From Vibrio rumoiensis (GTDB taxonomy: Bacteria; Pseudomonadota; Gammaproteobacteria; Enterobacterales; Vibrionaceae): a DNA stretch of 64,000 nt. Shown here piece by piece: positions 10,328 through 19,635 of this stretch. Where the stretch lies: positions 1,550,001 through 1,614,000 of the forward strand of contig NZ_AP018685.1 in assembly GCF_002218045.2 (NCBI RefSeq), in the 5' to 3' direction. Each line of letters starts with the position of its first letter. Position 1 is the first letter of the stretch. Position numbers and translations under genes: made by a program. The notes beneath the pieces were generated by a model. That model saw nothing but the letters and a program-made list of their open reading frames with translations, was not told the DNA's origin and did not search any database.

Positions 10328-10921
10328 TTAGTGGTGCACACTGGATAAAAGTTGTTGCTTTCTAGGCTCTTGAATAAGTTTCCAATGACAACCGTCTACT
10401 GCACCGGCAAATTTCCATAACAGTCGTATATCGACATCTCCACCATAGGTTTCTTTTACTTTCATAAAGACATCTTCTGGTCCCATTTGCAAAAATGTAT
10501 CGACATCTGGCACGCCTGACTTTTTTACCATTCTCTCAAGCGTTAATTGCATATTAGGTAAGTCACGTAGTCTGCGACTATCCGCTGACTTTTGAAATGC
10601 CCTTTCTTGCTTTGAGTACTCAATCGATAATTGAATAATGTTATCAAGCGAGCTATCACCTTCTGTATAAAGCTTTGTGATATCAAAGTAATTAACGGTT
10701 GCAACGGTTTGTTTTTTTACGTGCTTATATCTTTTACAACCCTTTTCTCCTAAGGTTGTATCAAGACTACCACCACCACGAATAAAAATAGTGCCATTAG
10801 AAAGCAACGCGTACATTGCATCCTCGCTGAATAACCCAATACCTCCAAACATTGAACGTTTTTGAAACGAGCCAAATTTAGCTACATATTCAAAAAATGA
10901 ACGCTCCATATTACTGCCCAT
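10328..10921 (-). CDS. tfoX: TfoX/Sxy family competence regulator
   Basis: This 197-residue protein has an N-terminal TfoX_N domain (KRSMFGGIGLFSEDAMYALL, about 18-37). A C-terminal TfoX_C domain (RLRDLPNMQLTLERMVKKSGV region) ends with the WKFAGAVDG motif. In Vibrio, TfoX activates natural transformation and type VI secretion genes with CRP when chitin is present. GGAGG before the ATG at 10921 decides the start; an in-frame start 45 bases upstream has no site. TfoY is a paralogue; I prefer TfoX because the neighbourhood matches the V. cholerae tfoX-serC region and no c-di-GMP riboswitch precedes it. Confidence 0.8.
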   Translation of the reverse strand: MGSNMERSFFEYVAKFGSFQKRSMFGGIGLFSEDAMYALLSNGTIFIRGGGSLDTTLGEKGCKRYKHVKKQTVATVNYFDITKLYTEGDSSLDNIIQLSIEYSKQERAFQKSADSRRLRDLPNMQLTLERMVKKSGVPDVDTFLQMGPEDVFMKVKETYGGDVDIRLLWKFAGAVDGCHWKLIQEPRKQQLLSSVHH

Positions 10922-11366
10922 TGTGTAACCTCCGTACTTATGTTTAATCCCCCGATCAAGACACAAGCGTCATTAAATGACATATTATTATAACTTCCAT
11001 ATTTTTTTGCGAGCAGGCTTAAAAACATCGACGCCATCAATCCTGTTTTTATGAACACGCTCTAATATAAATCATACTTCATGATAAAAATTAAGTAAGT
11101 GCACAGCTCACACCTAGCTGTGAAAACCCGATAAAAAATGAGACATTACTCGCATTCCATTTTTCTTCATGTCATGAAAATGTAATGTTAAATTCAAAAA
11201 ATATATATCACCATAATAACCATGCGGATTACAGAATAAGCAGAAAACTTAATTTCACAGGAAAAATAAAGTGCAACATCTCTTAAGTAGATGATTTTCA
11301 CTCTCAAAATCATTAGTATAGGCCGCAACTTGCTTTCGATTTTCCCCCATTTTATTCGAGGTGTTT
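10922..11366. other. Intergenic region tfoX / lysO with leader hairpin
   Basis: These 445 bases separate divergent tfoX and lysO. A perfect 7-bp inverted repeat (CACAGCT / AGCTGTG, 11102-11122) lies about 180 bases upstream of tfoX and could fold in its leader. A TTCATG-T-CATGAA palindrome lies near 11167. Vibrio tfoX is known to have a long 5' leader controlled by a small RNA; whether this leader is equivalent is inference. No lysine riboswitch was recognised before lysO. Confidence 0.4.
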
Positions 11367-12272
11367 ATGTATTCAGGCGTATTTATGATTTTCTTGCCGT
11401 TAGTGGTGGGTTATTTCATCGCCATCAAAAATGAGTCTTTGCACCATAGGATCAATAAATCCGTTTCATACCTCATCTATGTCATTCTCTTTTTTATGGG
11501 GTTAAGCCTCTCTGCTTTAGATAACCTTGGCAGTAACTTACAAACGATCGCGCTTTTCACATTCACTTTTTTCGTGGCTATAGGAACTTGTAACCTTGCC
11601 GCTTTACCCTTCATTGACCGGTGGATGCCAATTGAAGCCTACTCAAAAGCCGCACCTTTACCGATCTATATGATGGCATTAGAATCAGCGAAATTAATTT
11701 TAGTCGTCGGTGCAGGTTTATTATTAGGCTTAATTCTTCCGTTTAAAGTGCCTTATATCAGCCAAACCAGTGAAGGTATTTTATTGCTTTTACTCTTCTT
11801 CATTGGCATTCAATTAAGAAATAGTGGATTAACACTTAAACAAATTATTTTAAATAAGCGCGGAATGATCATCGCTTGTATCATCGTTGTCACCTCATGG
11901 CTCGGTGGGGTGATCTCCGCTTATATCTTAGATATCCCGCTCACCAATGGGCTGGCAATGGCCTCCGGATTTGGTTGGTATTCTTTAGCCGGTATTTTGA
12001 TGGGCGATGCTTACGGCCCTGTTTATGGCGGAGCTTCTTTTATGTTGGAATTGTTGCGAGAACTCGTTGCGTTAATCACAATTCCAATGTTTATCCGTCG
12101 CTACCCTTGTACCACGATTGGTTATGCTGGTGCGACAGCAATGGATTTCACATTACCCGTCATTCAAAGCACTGGAGGGGTAAAATGTGTTCCAATAGCG
12201 ATTGTGAGCGGCTTTATACTCAGTTTATTAGTCCCCATTTTGATGCTATTTTTTATCTCTCTAGGAGCTTAA
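11367..12272 (+). CDS. lysO: Lysine exporter LysO family protein
   Basis: This 301-residue membrane protein has about eight to ten hydrophobic helices and matches the LysO (YbjE) family, which exports L-lysine from the cytoplasm. Recognisable stretches include GIQLRNSGLTLKQI and ASGFGWYSLAGILM; the C-terminal GATAMDFTLPVIQ segment carries family-conserved polar residues. The ATG at 11367 has GAGGTG five bases upstream, better than the GTG at 11361. It stands alone, divergent from tfoX. Confidence 0.85.
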   Translation: MYSGVFMIFLPLVVGYFIAIKNESLHHRINKSVSYLIYVILFFMGLSLSALDNLGSNLQTIALFTFTFFVAIGTCNLAALPFIDRWMPIEAYSKAAPLPIYMMALESAKLILVVGAGLLLGLILPFKVPYISQTSEGILLLLLFFIGIQLRNSGLTLKQIILNKRGMIIACIIVVTSWLGGVISAYILDIPLTNGLAMASGFGWYSLAGILMGDAYGPVYGGASFMLELLRELVALITIPMFIRRYPCTTIGYAGATAMDFTLPVIQSTGGVKCVPIAIVSGFILSLLVPILMLFFISLGA

Positions 12273-12397
12273 TTGCCTATTTAATATCGCCACCTAGGTA
12301 CCATCGCGATGCTGAATCAAGGGGCGCGATAAAGTTACGAATAGTGACAGAAGGCACTGACTGAAAAGCAAGCCAACGCTATAATTAAAACAGTGTA

Positions 12398-12429
12398 ATA
12401 CCAATGCTCGTGATAACTAAGATTGGTAT
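12398..12429. repeat. Short palindrome with ATACCAAT ends (family B remnant)
   Basis: ATACCAAT and ATTGGTAT are 16 bases apart, just upstream of the following gene. The ends match those of the 177-bp element at 58305-58481, so this may be an internally deleted copy. Confidence 0.4.
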
Positions 12430-12454
12430 CAATGCCTTACTCTAGGAAATGAAA

Positions 12455-12973
12455 ATGAAAAAACCTGCTATCGCCCTTTTATTATTATCTTTAAGCAGTT
12501 CTGCGTTTGCTACAGCAAATGATCTTCAATGCTTAACGAATAAATACGATGCTTACATTGATGCCTCTTTAACCTGGTATCAAGATCTGGTTACTATCAC
12601 GACAAAATCTAACCCAGACTTAAAAGAAGTCGGCGATTGGTTTTTACAAGGTAGAACTCACCATTTTGAATTAAATCGTGCCGCCGTCGATTATTACTTA
12701 ACCTCTTCTCCTGAAAAAGTCGCAATTGATGAACAAGTCGAATCTTGGCTGAAATTATCTCAAGCGGATGTTAAAACTTTATCACAACGTGATGATGAGC
12801 TAGGCAAAATAGCCAAAACGACGTTTGATGATCGTCAATCGCCGCCAAATGATAAAAACTATGAACTTCGCTCTGCTTTTGCTGATCTACTAAGCCATCC
12901 AAGTAATATCAAACCAGCCTTAGATAAATATAATCAATCGGTCGCAAAAACTAACGCAATGAAATGCCAGTAA
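12455..12973 (+). CDS. Hypothetical periplasmic protein
   Basis: This 172-residue protein has a signal peptide (MKKPAIALLLLSLSSSAFA). The mature part is mostly helical, with two cysteines (CLTNKYDAY near the N-terminus and KCQ at the end) that could form a disulfide. AGGA is seven bases before the ATG at 12455; the ATG at 12449 is too close to it. I do not recognise a family. Confidence 0.55.
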   Translation: MKKPAIALLLLSLSSSAFATANDLQCLTNKYDAYIDASLTWYQDLVTITTKSNPDLKEVGDWFLQGRTHHFELNRAAVDYYLTSSPEKVAIDEQVESWLKLSQADVKTLSQRDDELGKIAKTTFDDRQSPPNDKNYELRSAFADLLSHPSNIKPALDKYNQSVAKTNAMKCQ

Positions 12974-13087
12974 ATAACGACACAACTCACCTAACCTACC
13001 TCCATTTGAGCGAGACTTTATTGATTAATTCATATAAATTATTTCGCTCAAATGAACCGTTATAGACGCTATGGAAGAAAAGCTGTT

Positions 13088-14734
13088 ATGGGATTTAACG
13101 ACAAAATTGTAGATGTCAATTTTGAAAGCTTGTTACGCATATTTACCGTACCAGAAGCGCCCGATTCAACATTGGGCAACATTGAACAAAAGCTATCTCA
13201 AAATCTAAACGAATTTTTACGAGAACATATTGTCGCGGAAGAAAAACCCTTATCAGAAATTGAAAAAGACTTTTCTAATGCTGCCATTCCAGAATCGCCA
13301 ACGTTTGTTTCCGAACACACACAACACCTTCTGGATACGCTAGTGTCGCACTCGGTACATACCTCTGCACCAAGTTTTATCGGCCATATGACCTCCGCAT
13401 TACCTTACTTTTTAATGCCGTTATCTAAGATCATGATTGCCCTTAATCAGAACTTGGTCAAAATTGAAACCTCTAAAGCATTTACGCCATTAGAGCGTCA
13501 GGTTCTCGGTATGCTACATCGCTTGATCTATGGGCAATCTGAAACCTTTTACCAACAATGGATGCACAGTGCTGAACATTCACTTGGTGCATTTTGCTCT
13601 GGCGGTACGATTGCCAACATTACGGCATTATGGGTAGCACGAAACAACGCATTGAAAGCCGACGGTAATTTTCAAGGGGTCGAAAAAGAAGGCTTGTTCA
13701 ATGCGATGATGCATTATGGCTATCAAGGCATGGCTATTCTCGTGTCAGAACGAGGCCACTATTCTCTAAAAAAAGCGGCCGATGTACTCGGCATTGGGCG
13801 GTCAAACTTAGTGCCAGTTAAAACAGATGAAAATAATCGTATTTGCCCTAATGCCCTTGAAGACACCATCAAACAATTAAAATCTAAAAATATTAAGCCC
13901 TTCGCCATTATTGGCGTGGCGGGTACTACCGAAACCGGCAACATTGACCCATTAGATATCATCGCTGATATCGCACAGCGTGAAGGTTGCCACTTCCATG
14001 TTGACGCTGCTTGGGGCGGCGCCACACTCATGTCGAATAATTATCGCTCATTGTTGAAAGGTATCGAACGTGCTGATTCAGTCACAATTGATGCGCATAA
14101 ACAACTTTATATCCCAATGGGCGCAGGCATGGTGTTATTTAAAGATCCTACGGCGATGAAAGCGGTTGAACACCACGCAGAATATATATTACGAAAAGGG
14201 TCAAAAGATCTCGGCTCACACACTTTGGAAGGTTCTCGCTCAGGTATGGCAATGCTAGTGTATTCAAGCATGCATATTATCAGCCGCCCGGGCTATGAAT
14301 TATTGATCGATCAAAGCATCAACAAAGCGCGTTACTTTGCCGACTTAATTAAACGACAGGCCGACTTTGAACTCATTTCTGAACCTGAACTTTGCCTACT
14401 CACTTATCGGTACGTACCAGAAAAAACAAAACAAGCCTTGAAGGTAGCTACATTCGAAGAGCGCCAACAACTTCATCAATGGTTAAACGAGCTCACTCAG
14501 TTTGTGCAGAAAAAACAACGGGAAAATGGGCTTTCTTTTGTATCACGAACTCGCTTAACCCCTGTTCAGTGGGATCGTATGGAAACTAACGTCTTCCGAG
14601 TCGTACTGGCCAATCCACTGACGAGCCATGATATTCTGCATTCGGTTATCGAAGAACAACGTCAGATTGCCCAGACCAGCCAACTAGTACTGCCTAAAAT
14701 TGAGTCTCTGACTAAAGCCATTTTACAGCGATAA
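13088..14734 (+). CDS. panP: PLP-dependent aspartate 1-decarboxylase PanP
   Basis: This 548-residue group II PLP decarboxylase resembles glutamate decarboxylases. The N-terminal part (VDVNFESLLRIFTVPE) and overall length match the Vibrio PanP family, which makes beta-alanine from aspartate for pantothenate in bacteria lacking PanD. I see GGTIANITALW for cofactor phosphate, HVDAAWGGA with the PLP-ring aspartate, and TIDAHKQLYIPMGAG with the Schiff-base lysine. The ATG at 13088 aligns with the family start; the open frame extends 36 bases upstream without a good site. A hairpin follows the stop. Confidence 0.88.
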   Translation: MGFNDKIVDVNFESLLRIFTVPEAPDSTLGNIEQKLSQNLNEFLREHIVAEEKPLSEIEKDFSNAAIPESPTFVSEHTQHLLDTLVSHSVHTSAPSFIGHMTSALPYFLMPLSKIMIALNQNLVKIETSKAFTPLERQVLGMLHRLIYGQSETFYQQWMHSAEHSLGAFCSGGTIANITALWVARNNALKADGNFQGVEKEGLFNAMMHYGYQGMAILVSERGHYSLKKAADVLGIGRSNLVPVKTDENNRICPNALEDTIKQLKSKNIKPFAIIGVAGTTETGNIDPLDIIADIAQREGCHFHVDAAWGGATLMSNNYRSLLKGIERADSVTIDAHKQLYIPMGAGMVLFKDPTAMKAVEHHAEYILRKGSKDLGSHTLEGSRSGMAMLVYSSMHIISRPGYELLIDQSINKARYFADLIKRQADFELISEPELCLLTYRYVPEKTKQALKVATFEERQQLHQWLNELTQFVQKKQRENGLSFVSRTRLTPVQWDRMETNVFRVVLANPLTSHDILHSVIEEQRQIAQTSQLVLPKIESLTKAILQR

Positions 14735-14750
14735 CAGTTGCCATGTTTTC

Positions 14751-14790
14751 TCTCCCCACTGTCATGAGTCGCCTGGGGAGAAATTTCTGT
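14751..14790 (+). terminator. Probable terminator hairpin after panP
   Basis: A perfect 8-bp stem (TCTCCCCA / TGGGGAGA, 15-nt loop) starts 17 bases after the panP stop. The T tract is short and broken, so termination may be weak or factor-assisted. Confidence 0.5.
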
Positions 14791-14870
14791 AAATTTATTT
14801 CTTTGATTAGAAAAAAAATAACGGACTTAATTCGTATTAGTGTGAAAACAGAGGTATTTACTTACAAAAC

Positions 14871-14885
14871 TGTAATTAAATTTGA
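14871..14885. promoter_or_regulatory. Candidate HexR operator
   Basis: TGTAATTAAATTTGA matches the HexR consensus TGTAATTAAATTACA at 13 of 15 positions. It lies about 170 bases upstream of the hexR start, consistent with autoregulation. Confidence 0.5.
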
Positions 14886-15056
14886 ACTTTGTCATGTTCT
14901 CATCATAAAAATGCCTTTCAAATACTCGAATACACTGCCAGCATGGTTATACTCTAAATGTACTCAAGGACTCGAGTATGTATTAGTGCAGTGATTGCCC
15001 TCTTTATACACACGTAATCAAATCAGGCTTTGAGTCTTAGCATTTTCGAGAGCAGT

Positions 15057-15911
15057 ATGAATACATTAGAAAAAATCCAAAAAAACCTCGATATTTTCAG
15101 TAAATCAGAACGAAAAGTCGCAGAAGTCATCATCGAAGCCCCACAAACGGCAATTCATTCTAGTATCGCCACCTTAGCTAAAATTGCCGATGTAAGCGAA
15201 CCAACGGTTAACCGTTTTTGCCGCCGTTTAGATACGAAAGGCTTCCCAGATTTTAAACTTCATTTAGCACAAAGCTTGGCTAATGGAACACCTTACGTAA
15301 ATCGAAATGTTGAAGAGTCTGACGGGCCGGATGCCTACACCCATAAGATTTTCGAATCCACGATGGCTTGTCTTGATGTGGCAAAAAACAGTATTGACCC
15401 TTTTCAAATCAATCGCGCAGTAGATTTACTTACTCAGGCAAAAAGAATCTCCTTTTTTGGTTTAGGGGCTTCATCAGCCGTTGCAAAAGATGCGCAGAAT
15501 AAATTCATTCGCTTCAATATCCCTATCATGAATTTCGACGATATTGTGATGCAAAAAATGAGTTGTATTAACTCAACAGAAAATGATGTCGTGGTTCTCA
15601 TTTCTCACACTGGCCGTACTAAAAGCCAAGTAGAAATTGCTCATCTTGCCAGAGAAAATGGCGCAACTGTGATTGCTATTACCGCGAAAGACTCACCACT
15701 AGAGCAAGCCAGTGATCTTGCTATCTCCCTTGATGTACCAGAAGATACCGATGTTTATATGCCTATGGCCAGTCGTGTCGTGCAAATGGTTGTTATTGAT
15801 GTTCTTGCGACCGGTTTTACTTTACGCCGTGGTTCAGGCTTTCGAGAAAACTTAAAACGAGTAAAAGATGTACTAAAAGGTTCTCGTTACGATAAAACGA
15901 GCCCGTTTTAG
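15057..15911 (+). CDS. hexR: HexR, RpiR-family regulator of central carbon metabolism
   Basis: This 284-residue regulator has an N-terminal helix-turn-helix (SEPTVNRFCRRLDTKGFPDFK near residues 48-68) and a C-terminal SIS domain (FFGLGASSAVAKDA, SHTGRTKSQVEIA) that binds 2-keto-3-deoxy-6-phosphogluconate. HexR represses Entner-Doudoroff and glycolytic genes and activates gluconeogenic ones in gammaproteobacteria. The ATG at 15057 begins MNTLEKIQKNL, as in E. coli HexR, with GAGAG upstream. A candidate HexR box is in its own upstream region. Confidence 0.93.
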   Translation: MNTLEKIQKNLDIFSKSERKVAEVIIEAPQTAIHSSIATLAKIADVSEPTVNRFCRRLDTKGFPDFKLHLAQSLANGTPYVNRNVEESDGPDAYTHKIFESTMACLDVAKNSIDPFQINRAVDLLTQAKRISFFGLGASSAVAKDAQNKFIRFNIPIMNFDDIVMQKMSCINSTENDVVVLISHTGRTKSQVEIAHLARENGATVIAITAKDSPLEQASDLAISLDVPEDTDVYMPMASRVVQMVVIDVLATGFTLRRGSGFRENLKRVKDVLKGSRYDKTSPF

Positions 15912-16014
15912 GCCCATCAAACATACTTAATTACTTTTAACTATTAATCTCAACTTTAAAAACAGATTATCTTGAGGCATAGTGAACAACATAACGAATG
16001 GAAGGAGATAAACC

Positions 16015-16281
16015 ATGTTTGTAGTAATTTTTGGTCGTCCTGCTTGCCCGTTTTGTGTTCGAGCAAAAGAGCTTGCGGAAAAATTGAAAGAAGAGCGTGA
16101 TGACTTCAATTATCGCTATGTTGATATCCATGCAGAAGGTATCAGCAAAGCAGATTTAGAAAAAACCGTCGGTAAACCCGTTGAAACTGTTCCTCAAATT
16201 TTTGTAGACCAAGACCATGTTGGTGGCTTTACAGAGTTTGAAGCCTATGCAAAAGCGAACCTAGGTTTATACAACGAATAA
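16015..16281 (+). CDS. grxA: Glutaredoxin 1
   Basis: This 88-residue protein is a GrxA-type glutaredoxin. The redox motif is CPFC (CPYC in E. coli), followed by TVPQIFVD with the cis-proline and GGFTEFE for glutathione binding. It reduces disulfides such as those of ribonucleotide reductase using glutathione. GAAGGAGA lies before ATG. A terminator follows. Confidence 0.95.
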   Translation: MFVVIFGRPACPFCVRAKELAEKLKEERDDFNYRYVDIHAEGISKADLEKTVGKPVETVPQIFVDQDHVGGFTEFEAYAKANLGLYNE

Positions 16282-16312
16282 AGTGCTTTTGATTGCACAC
16301 TCTAATTTCCTC

Positions 16313-16338
16313 AACGACCAGTATTCTGGTCGTTTTTG
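16313..16338 (+). terminator. Terminator after grxA
   Basis: AACGACCA / TGGTCGTT stem with a 6-nt loop, followed by TTTG and more T. Confidence 0.8.
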
Positions 16339-16569
16339 TTTTTTCCAGCACAAAAAAGATCATTTTATTAACCCGCATCTAACAGAACGAAAATTAATCT
16401 AAATTTTTCATTTTTACTCTTATTAATTCATCATTTATCCGATACACTTCGCAACTAATTGATGCTTGTTATTCGATAAACTTAGTCAATTGAAAATACG
16501 ATATTATTTGTGACTTTGCGGATAATTACCCTATCCTTTGTTGTACTTTGATTTCACTTGAGAAAAATT

Positions 16570-18252
16570 GTGAATATAGACGTCGCTTCACTGTTAAACC
16601 AAAACCCTATCCTGCTTTTATTTGTTGTATTAGCCCTGGGATTATCTATTGGTAAAATCCGCTTCGGTAACTTTCAGCTTGGTAACTCCATTGGCGTACT
16701 GCTGACCGCTCTCTTCATGGGTAATCTCGGTTTTGTTTTTAATGCCGAAGCACTCACCATTGGCTTTATGCTCTTCATCTATTGTGTGGGTATTGAAGCA
16801 GGCCCTAACTTTTTCGGCATATTTTTCCGTGATGGTAAACACTACTTCTTCTTAAGCTTAATTGTTATTGTCACTGCGACCACACTGACTTATGGGTTAG
16901 GTCATATCTTAGGGTTAGATTTTGGTCTAACCGCCGGTATCATGGCAGGTTCCATGACCTCCACACCGATTCTTGTTGGCGCTCAAGATGCCCTTAATTC
17001 TGGCCTAGGCACGATCCCCGAAAGCATGCAGCTTTCTACCGTATTAGATAATTTATCTGTCGGTTATGCCCTCTCTTATTTAGTTGGCTTAACCAGTATG
17101 ATCATGTTTGCTAAGCTACTACCAAAACTCCAAAAAGAAAATCTCAGTGATTCGGCACAACGCATTGCCCAAGAACGAGGCCTTGGTGGTGCAGGTCAAC
17201 GAAAAGTTTATTTACCGATTATCCGTGCTTACCGTGTTGGCCAAGAACTGATTGATTGGACGGGCGGTAAAAACCTACGTGAGCTTGGTATCTATCGTCA
17301 AACCGGCTGCTATATTGAACGCATTCGCCGTAATGGCATATTGGCCCATCCTGATGGGGATGCAATATTGCAATTAGGTGATGAAATTGCACTTGTTGGC
17401 TACCCAGATAGCCATGCAAGGCTAGATCCAAGTTTCCGAAATGGTAAAGAAGTCTTTGACCGTAACCTACTCGACTTACGTATTGCTGAAGAAGAAATCG
17501 TGGTGAAAAGTGACAGTATTGCAGGGAAGAAACTCTCCGATCTTAATATTGCAGAATACGGCTGTTTCTTGAACCGAGTAGTTAGAGCTCAGATTGAAAT
17601 GCCAATGGACTTAAATATCGTACTTGCGAAAGGTGATATTTTACAAGTCAGTGGCGAGAAAAGTCGCGTACTAGGTTTAGCAGAGCGAATTGGTTTCATC
17701 TCAATCCATAGTCAAATTGCAGACTTACTTGCCTTCTGTAGCTTTTTCATCATTGGTTTAGTCTTTGGTCTTATCACAATGACGTTTGGCCAAGTAACTT
17801 TCGGGCTAGGTAATGCAGTTGGCCTACTTATTTCAGGTATTACACTCGGTTATTTAAGAGCGAACCACCCAACCTTTGGCTATGTTCCTCAAGGCGCCTT
17901 AAACATGGTGAAAGATCTAGGCCTAATGGTATTCATGGTCGGAATTGGCTTAAGCGCAGGTTCTAATATGCTGGAATATTTAAGCCAAGTCGGTCTAAAA
18001 ATTGTCGGTGTCAGCTTCATTATTAGTGTTCTACCAGTTGTTGTCGCTTATTTATTTGGTGCCTATGTATTGAAGATGAACCGAGCATTATTATTTGGTG
18101 CCATCATTGGTGCTCGTACTTGCGCACCAGCAATGGATATTGTTAACGATTATGCTAAATCGACCATTCCTGCGCTTGGTTACGCGGGAACCTATGCGAT
18201 AGCCAATATCTTGATGACTCTCGCGGGTACTTTTATCATCATACTCAGTTAA
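16570..18252 (+). CDS. ybjL: YbjL-type AspT/YidE-YbjL duplication transporter with two TrkA-C domains
   Basis: This 560-residue membrane protein is built of two hydrophobic halves (about 1-190 and 380-560) around a soluble pair of TrkA-C domains (about 200-370). It is clearly similar to E. coli YbjL, for example [20 protein letters not shown] and GARTCAPAM. Related AspT proteins exchange aspartate and alanine, but the YbjL substrate is unknown. I place the start at GTG 16570, giving MNIDVASLL as in E. coli; a TTG 12 bases earlier is also in frame. Confidence 0.85.
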   Translation: MNIDVASLLNQNPILLLFVVLALGLSIGKIRFGNFQLGNSIGVLLTALFMGNLGFVFNAEALTIGFMLFIYCVGIEAGPNFFGIFFRDGKHYFFLSLIVIVTATTLTYGLGHILGLDFGLTAGIMAGSMTSTPILVGAQDALNSGLGTIPESMQLSTVLDNLSVGYALSYLVGLTSMIMFAKLLPKLQKENLSDSAQRIAQERGLGGAGQRKVYLPIIRAYRVGQELIDWTGGKNLRELGIYRQTGCYIERIRRNGILAHPDGDAILQLGDEIALVGYPDSHARLDPSFRNGKEVFDRNLLDLRIAEEEIVVKSDSIAGKKLSDLNIAEYGCFLNRVVRAQIEMPMDLNIVLAKGDILQVSGEKSRVLGLAERIGFISIHSQIADLLAFCSFFIIGLVFGLITMTFGQVTFGLGNAVGLLISGITLGYLRANHPTFGYVPQGALNMVKDLGLMVFMVGIGLSAGSNMLEYLSQVGLKIVGVSFIISVLPVVVAYLFGAYVLKMNRALLFGAIIGARTCAPAMDIVNDYAKSTIPALGYAGTYAIANILMTLAGTFIIILS

Positions 18253-18275
18253 CCTAATCACACAAATAACCCTAT

Positions 18276-18313
18276 AAACCGCCATCGTGCTTCAACAATG
18301 GCGGTTTTTTATT
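18276..18313 (+). terminator. Terminator after the ybjL-type gene
   Basis: AAACCGCCAT / ATGGCGGTTT stem with a 12-nt loop, followed by a T run. Confidence 0.85.
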
Positions 18314-18360
18314 GTCACACACCATATACATATCAATATAAGTGCGCGTATCCCAAGCAA

Positions 18361-19386
18361 TTAGTATTTAATAGCAATTTTTCCAATCGATGCGCTGCTT
18401 TCAATACGCTGGTGTGCATCTTTCAGTGTTTCTACATTAAAGCCATTTAAGGTTGTCGTTAATGTGGATTGGATACGACCAGCATCAATCAAGTTCGCTA
18501 CTTGAAATAATATGCTTTGCTGCTTTTGGATATCGTCAGTATTGAAGAGTGAGCGTGTAAACATCAGCTCCCAAATAAAACCAGCTGACTTGCCTTGTAA
18601 TGCAGACAGATCCACTCCACCATCAAACTCAACAATCGAACAAATCATACCTTGGGGAGCAATCAACTCTACCATCGAATCCCAATGTCCTTTTGTATCC
18701 GCGACATTGAAGATGTAATCAACATGTTGAATACTTTGATCCCGTACCGACTTTATAAGGCTACGATGATTAACCACGTAGTCTGCACCCATTTTTTTTA
18801 CCCACTGTTCAGTTTCTGGTCGAGAAGCAGTGGCAATAACGGTGAGGTTAGTCAATTGCTTCGCTAATTGAATTGCTATTGAACCAACACCACCAGCGCC
18901 ACCAATAATTAGGATAGATTTTTTCTCGTCTGGACGAACACGCAAACGTTCAAATAGAGCTTCCCAAGCAGTAAGAGTGGCAAGCGGCATAACAGCAGCT
19001 GCTTCATCAGAAAGGCTCGTTGGTGCGTGAGAAGCAATACGAAAATCGACTACTTGAAACTCAGCATTCGCCCCCATACGTGTTACATCACCAGCGTAAT
19101 AAATACGATCGCCGACTTCAAAACCTTCAACATTATGACCTTTTTTAACCACCTCTCCTACCGCGTCATAACCGAGTACTTTAGGCTTCTCAAGCGTTTT
19201 ATCTTTTGCGTTACGAATACGAATTTTAGCATCTGCAGGATTTATCGACGTCGCATTCACTTTTACAAGTAAATCGTTGTCTTTTAGCTCTGGAAGAGTG
19301 GTCTCAAATTCAAATAGACTGTCTTCCTCAGTAATAACGAGTGACTGGGTAAAGCCAATCGCTTTCATTTTTGATGGTGCTAACAT
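18361..19386 (-). CDS. Zinc-type alcohol dehydrogenase-like / quinone oxidoreductase family protein
   Basis: This 341-residue MDR-superfamily protein has a GroES-like N-terminal half (LGYDAVGEVVKKGHNVEGF, GDRIYYAG) and a Rossmann half with GGAGGVGSIAIQLAK. It resembles the family named zinc-binding alcohol dehydrogenases, but I do not see the classical catalytic Cys-His zinc set, so a zinc-independent quinone- or enone-reductase activity is more likely. AAGGAG is before the ATG at 19386. It is the last gene of a minus-strand cluster with an MFS transporter and an SDR, 249 bases from the former. Confidence 0.75.
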   Translation of the reverse strand: MLAPSKMKAIGFTQSLVITEEDSLFEFETTLPELKDNDLLVKVNATSINPADAKIRIRNAKDKTLEKPKVLGYDAVGEVVKKGHNVEGFEVGDRIYYAGDVTRMGANAEFQVVDFRIASHAPTSLSDEAAAVMPLATLTAWEALFERLRVRPDEKKSILIIGGAGGVGSIAIQLAKQLTNLTVIATASRPETEQWVKKMGADYVVNHRSLIKSVRDQSIQHVDYIFNVADTKGHWDSMVELIAPQGMICSIVEFDGGVDLSALQGKSAGFIWELMFTRSLFNTDDIQKQQSILFQVANLIDAGRIQSTLTTTLNGFNVETLKDAHQRIESSASIGKIAIKY

Positions 19387-19635
19387 AGGTTTTTCTCCTT
19401 AAATTAAATCCATTTATTTTGGTGAATGCATACTTCAGATAAATCATTTAATTTTTTAAATAATAAATTTTAGATAATGATATTCACTCTACAGGTAAGT
19501 AAAACTTAACGGTATTTAGGTTAAATGATGCTTTTATCAATTAACCAATCATGTGTAATTTCATAATGAAGCAGAAGAAGGTATATCTCCTCACCTCAAG
19601 CCCTATTGTTATGTTATTCAGCGTACTTTAACTCC

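Larger units (their letters stand above)
14735..15056. other. Intergenic region panP / hexR
   Basis: These 322 bases hold a hairpin after panP (14751-14781), a HexR-like box at 14871-14885 and presumably the hexR promoter. An open frame of 83 codons here (14743-14994) has no ribosome-binding site and is not called. Confidence 0.55.

Noticed and set aside
11102..11123. Possible CRP site near tfoX
   Set aside because: The half-sites are everted (TCACA before TGTGA), not the CRP arrangement TGTGA-N6-TCACA.
10922..11366. Possible c-di-GMP (GEMM) riboswitch before tfoX or lysine riboswitch before lysO
   Set aside because: Neither the GEMM core nor the conserved lysine-riboswitch segments were found on the relevant strands.
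14743..14994. 83-codon open frame between panP and hexR
   Set aside because: No ribosome-binding site; it overlaps a hairpin and an operator candidate and has biased composition.
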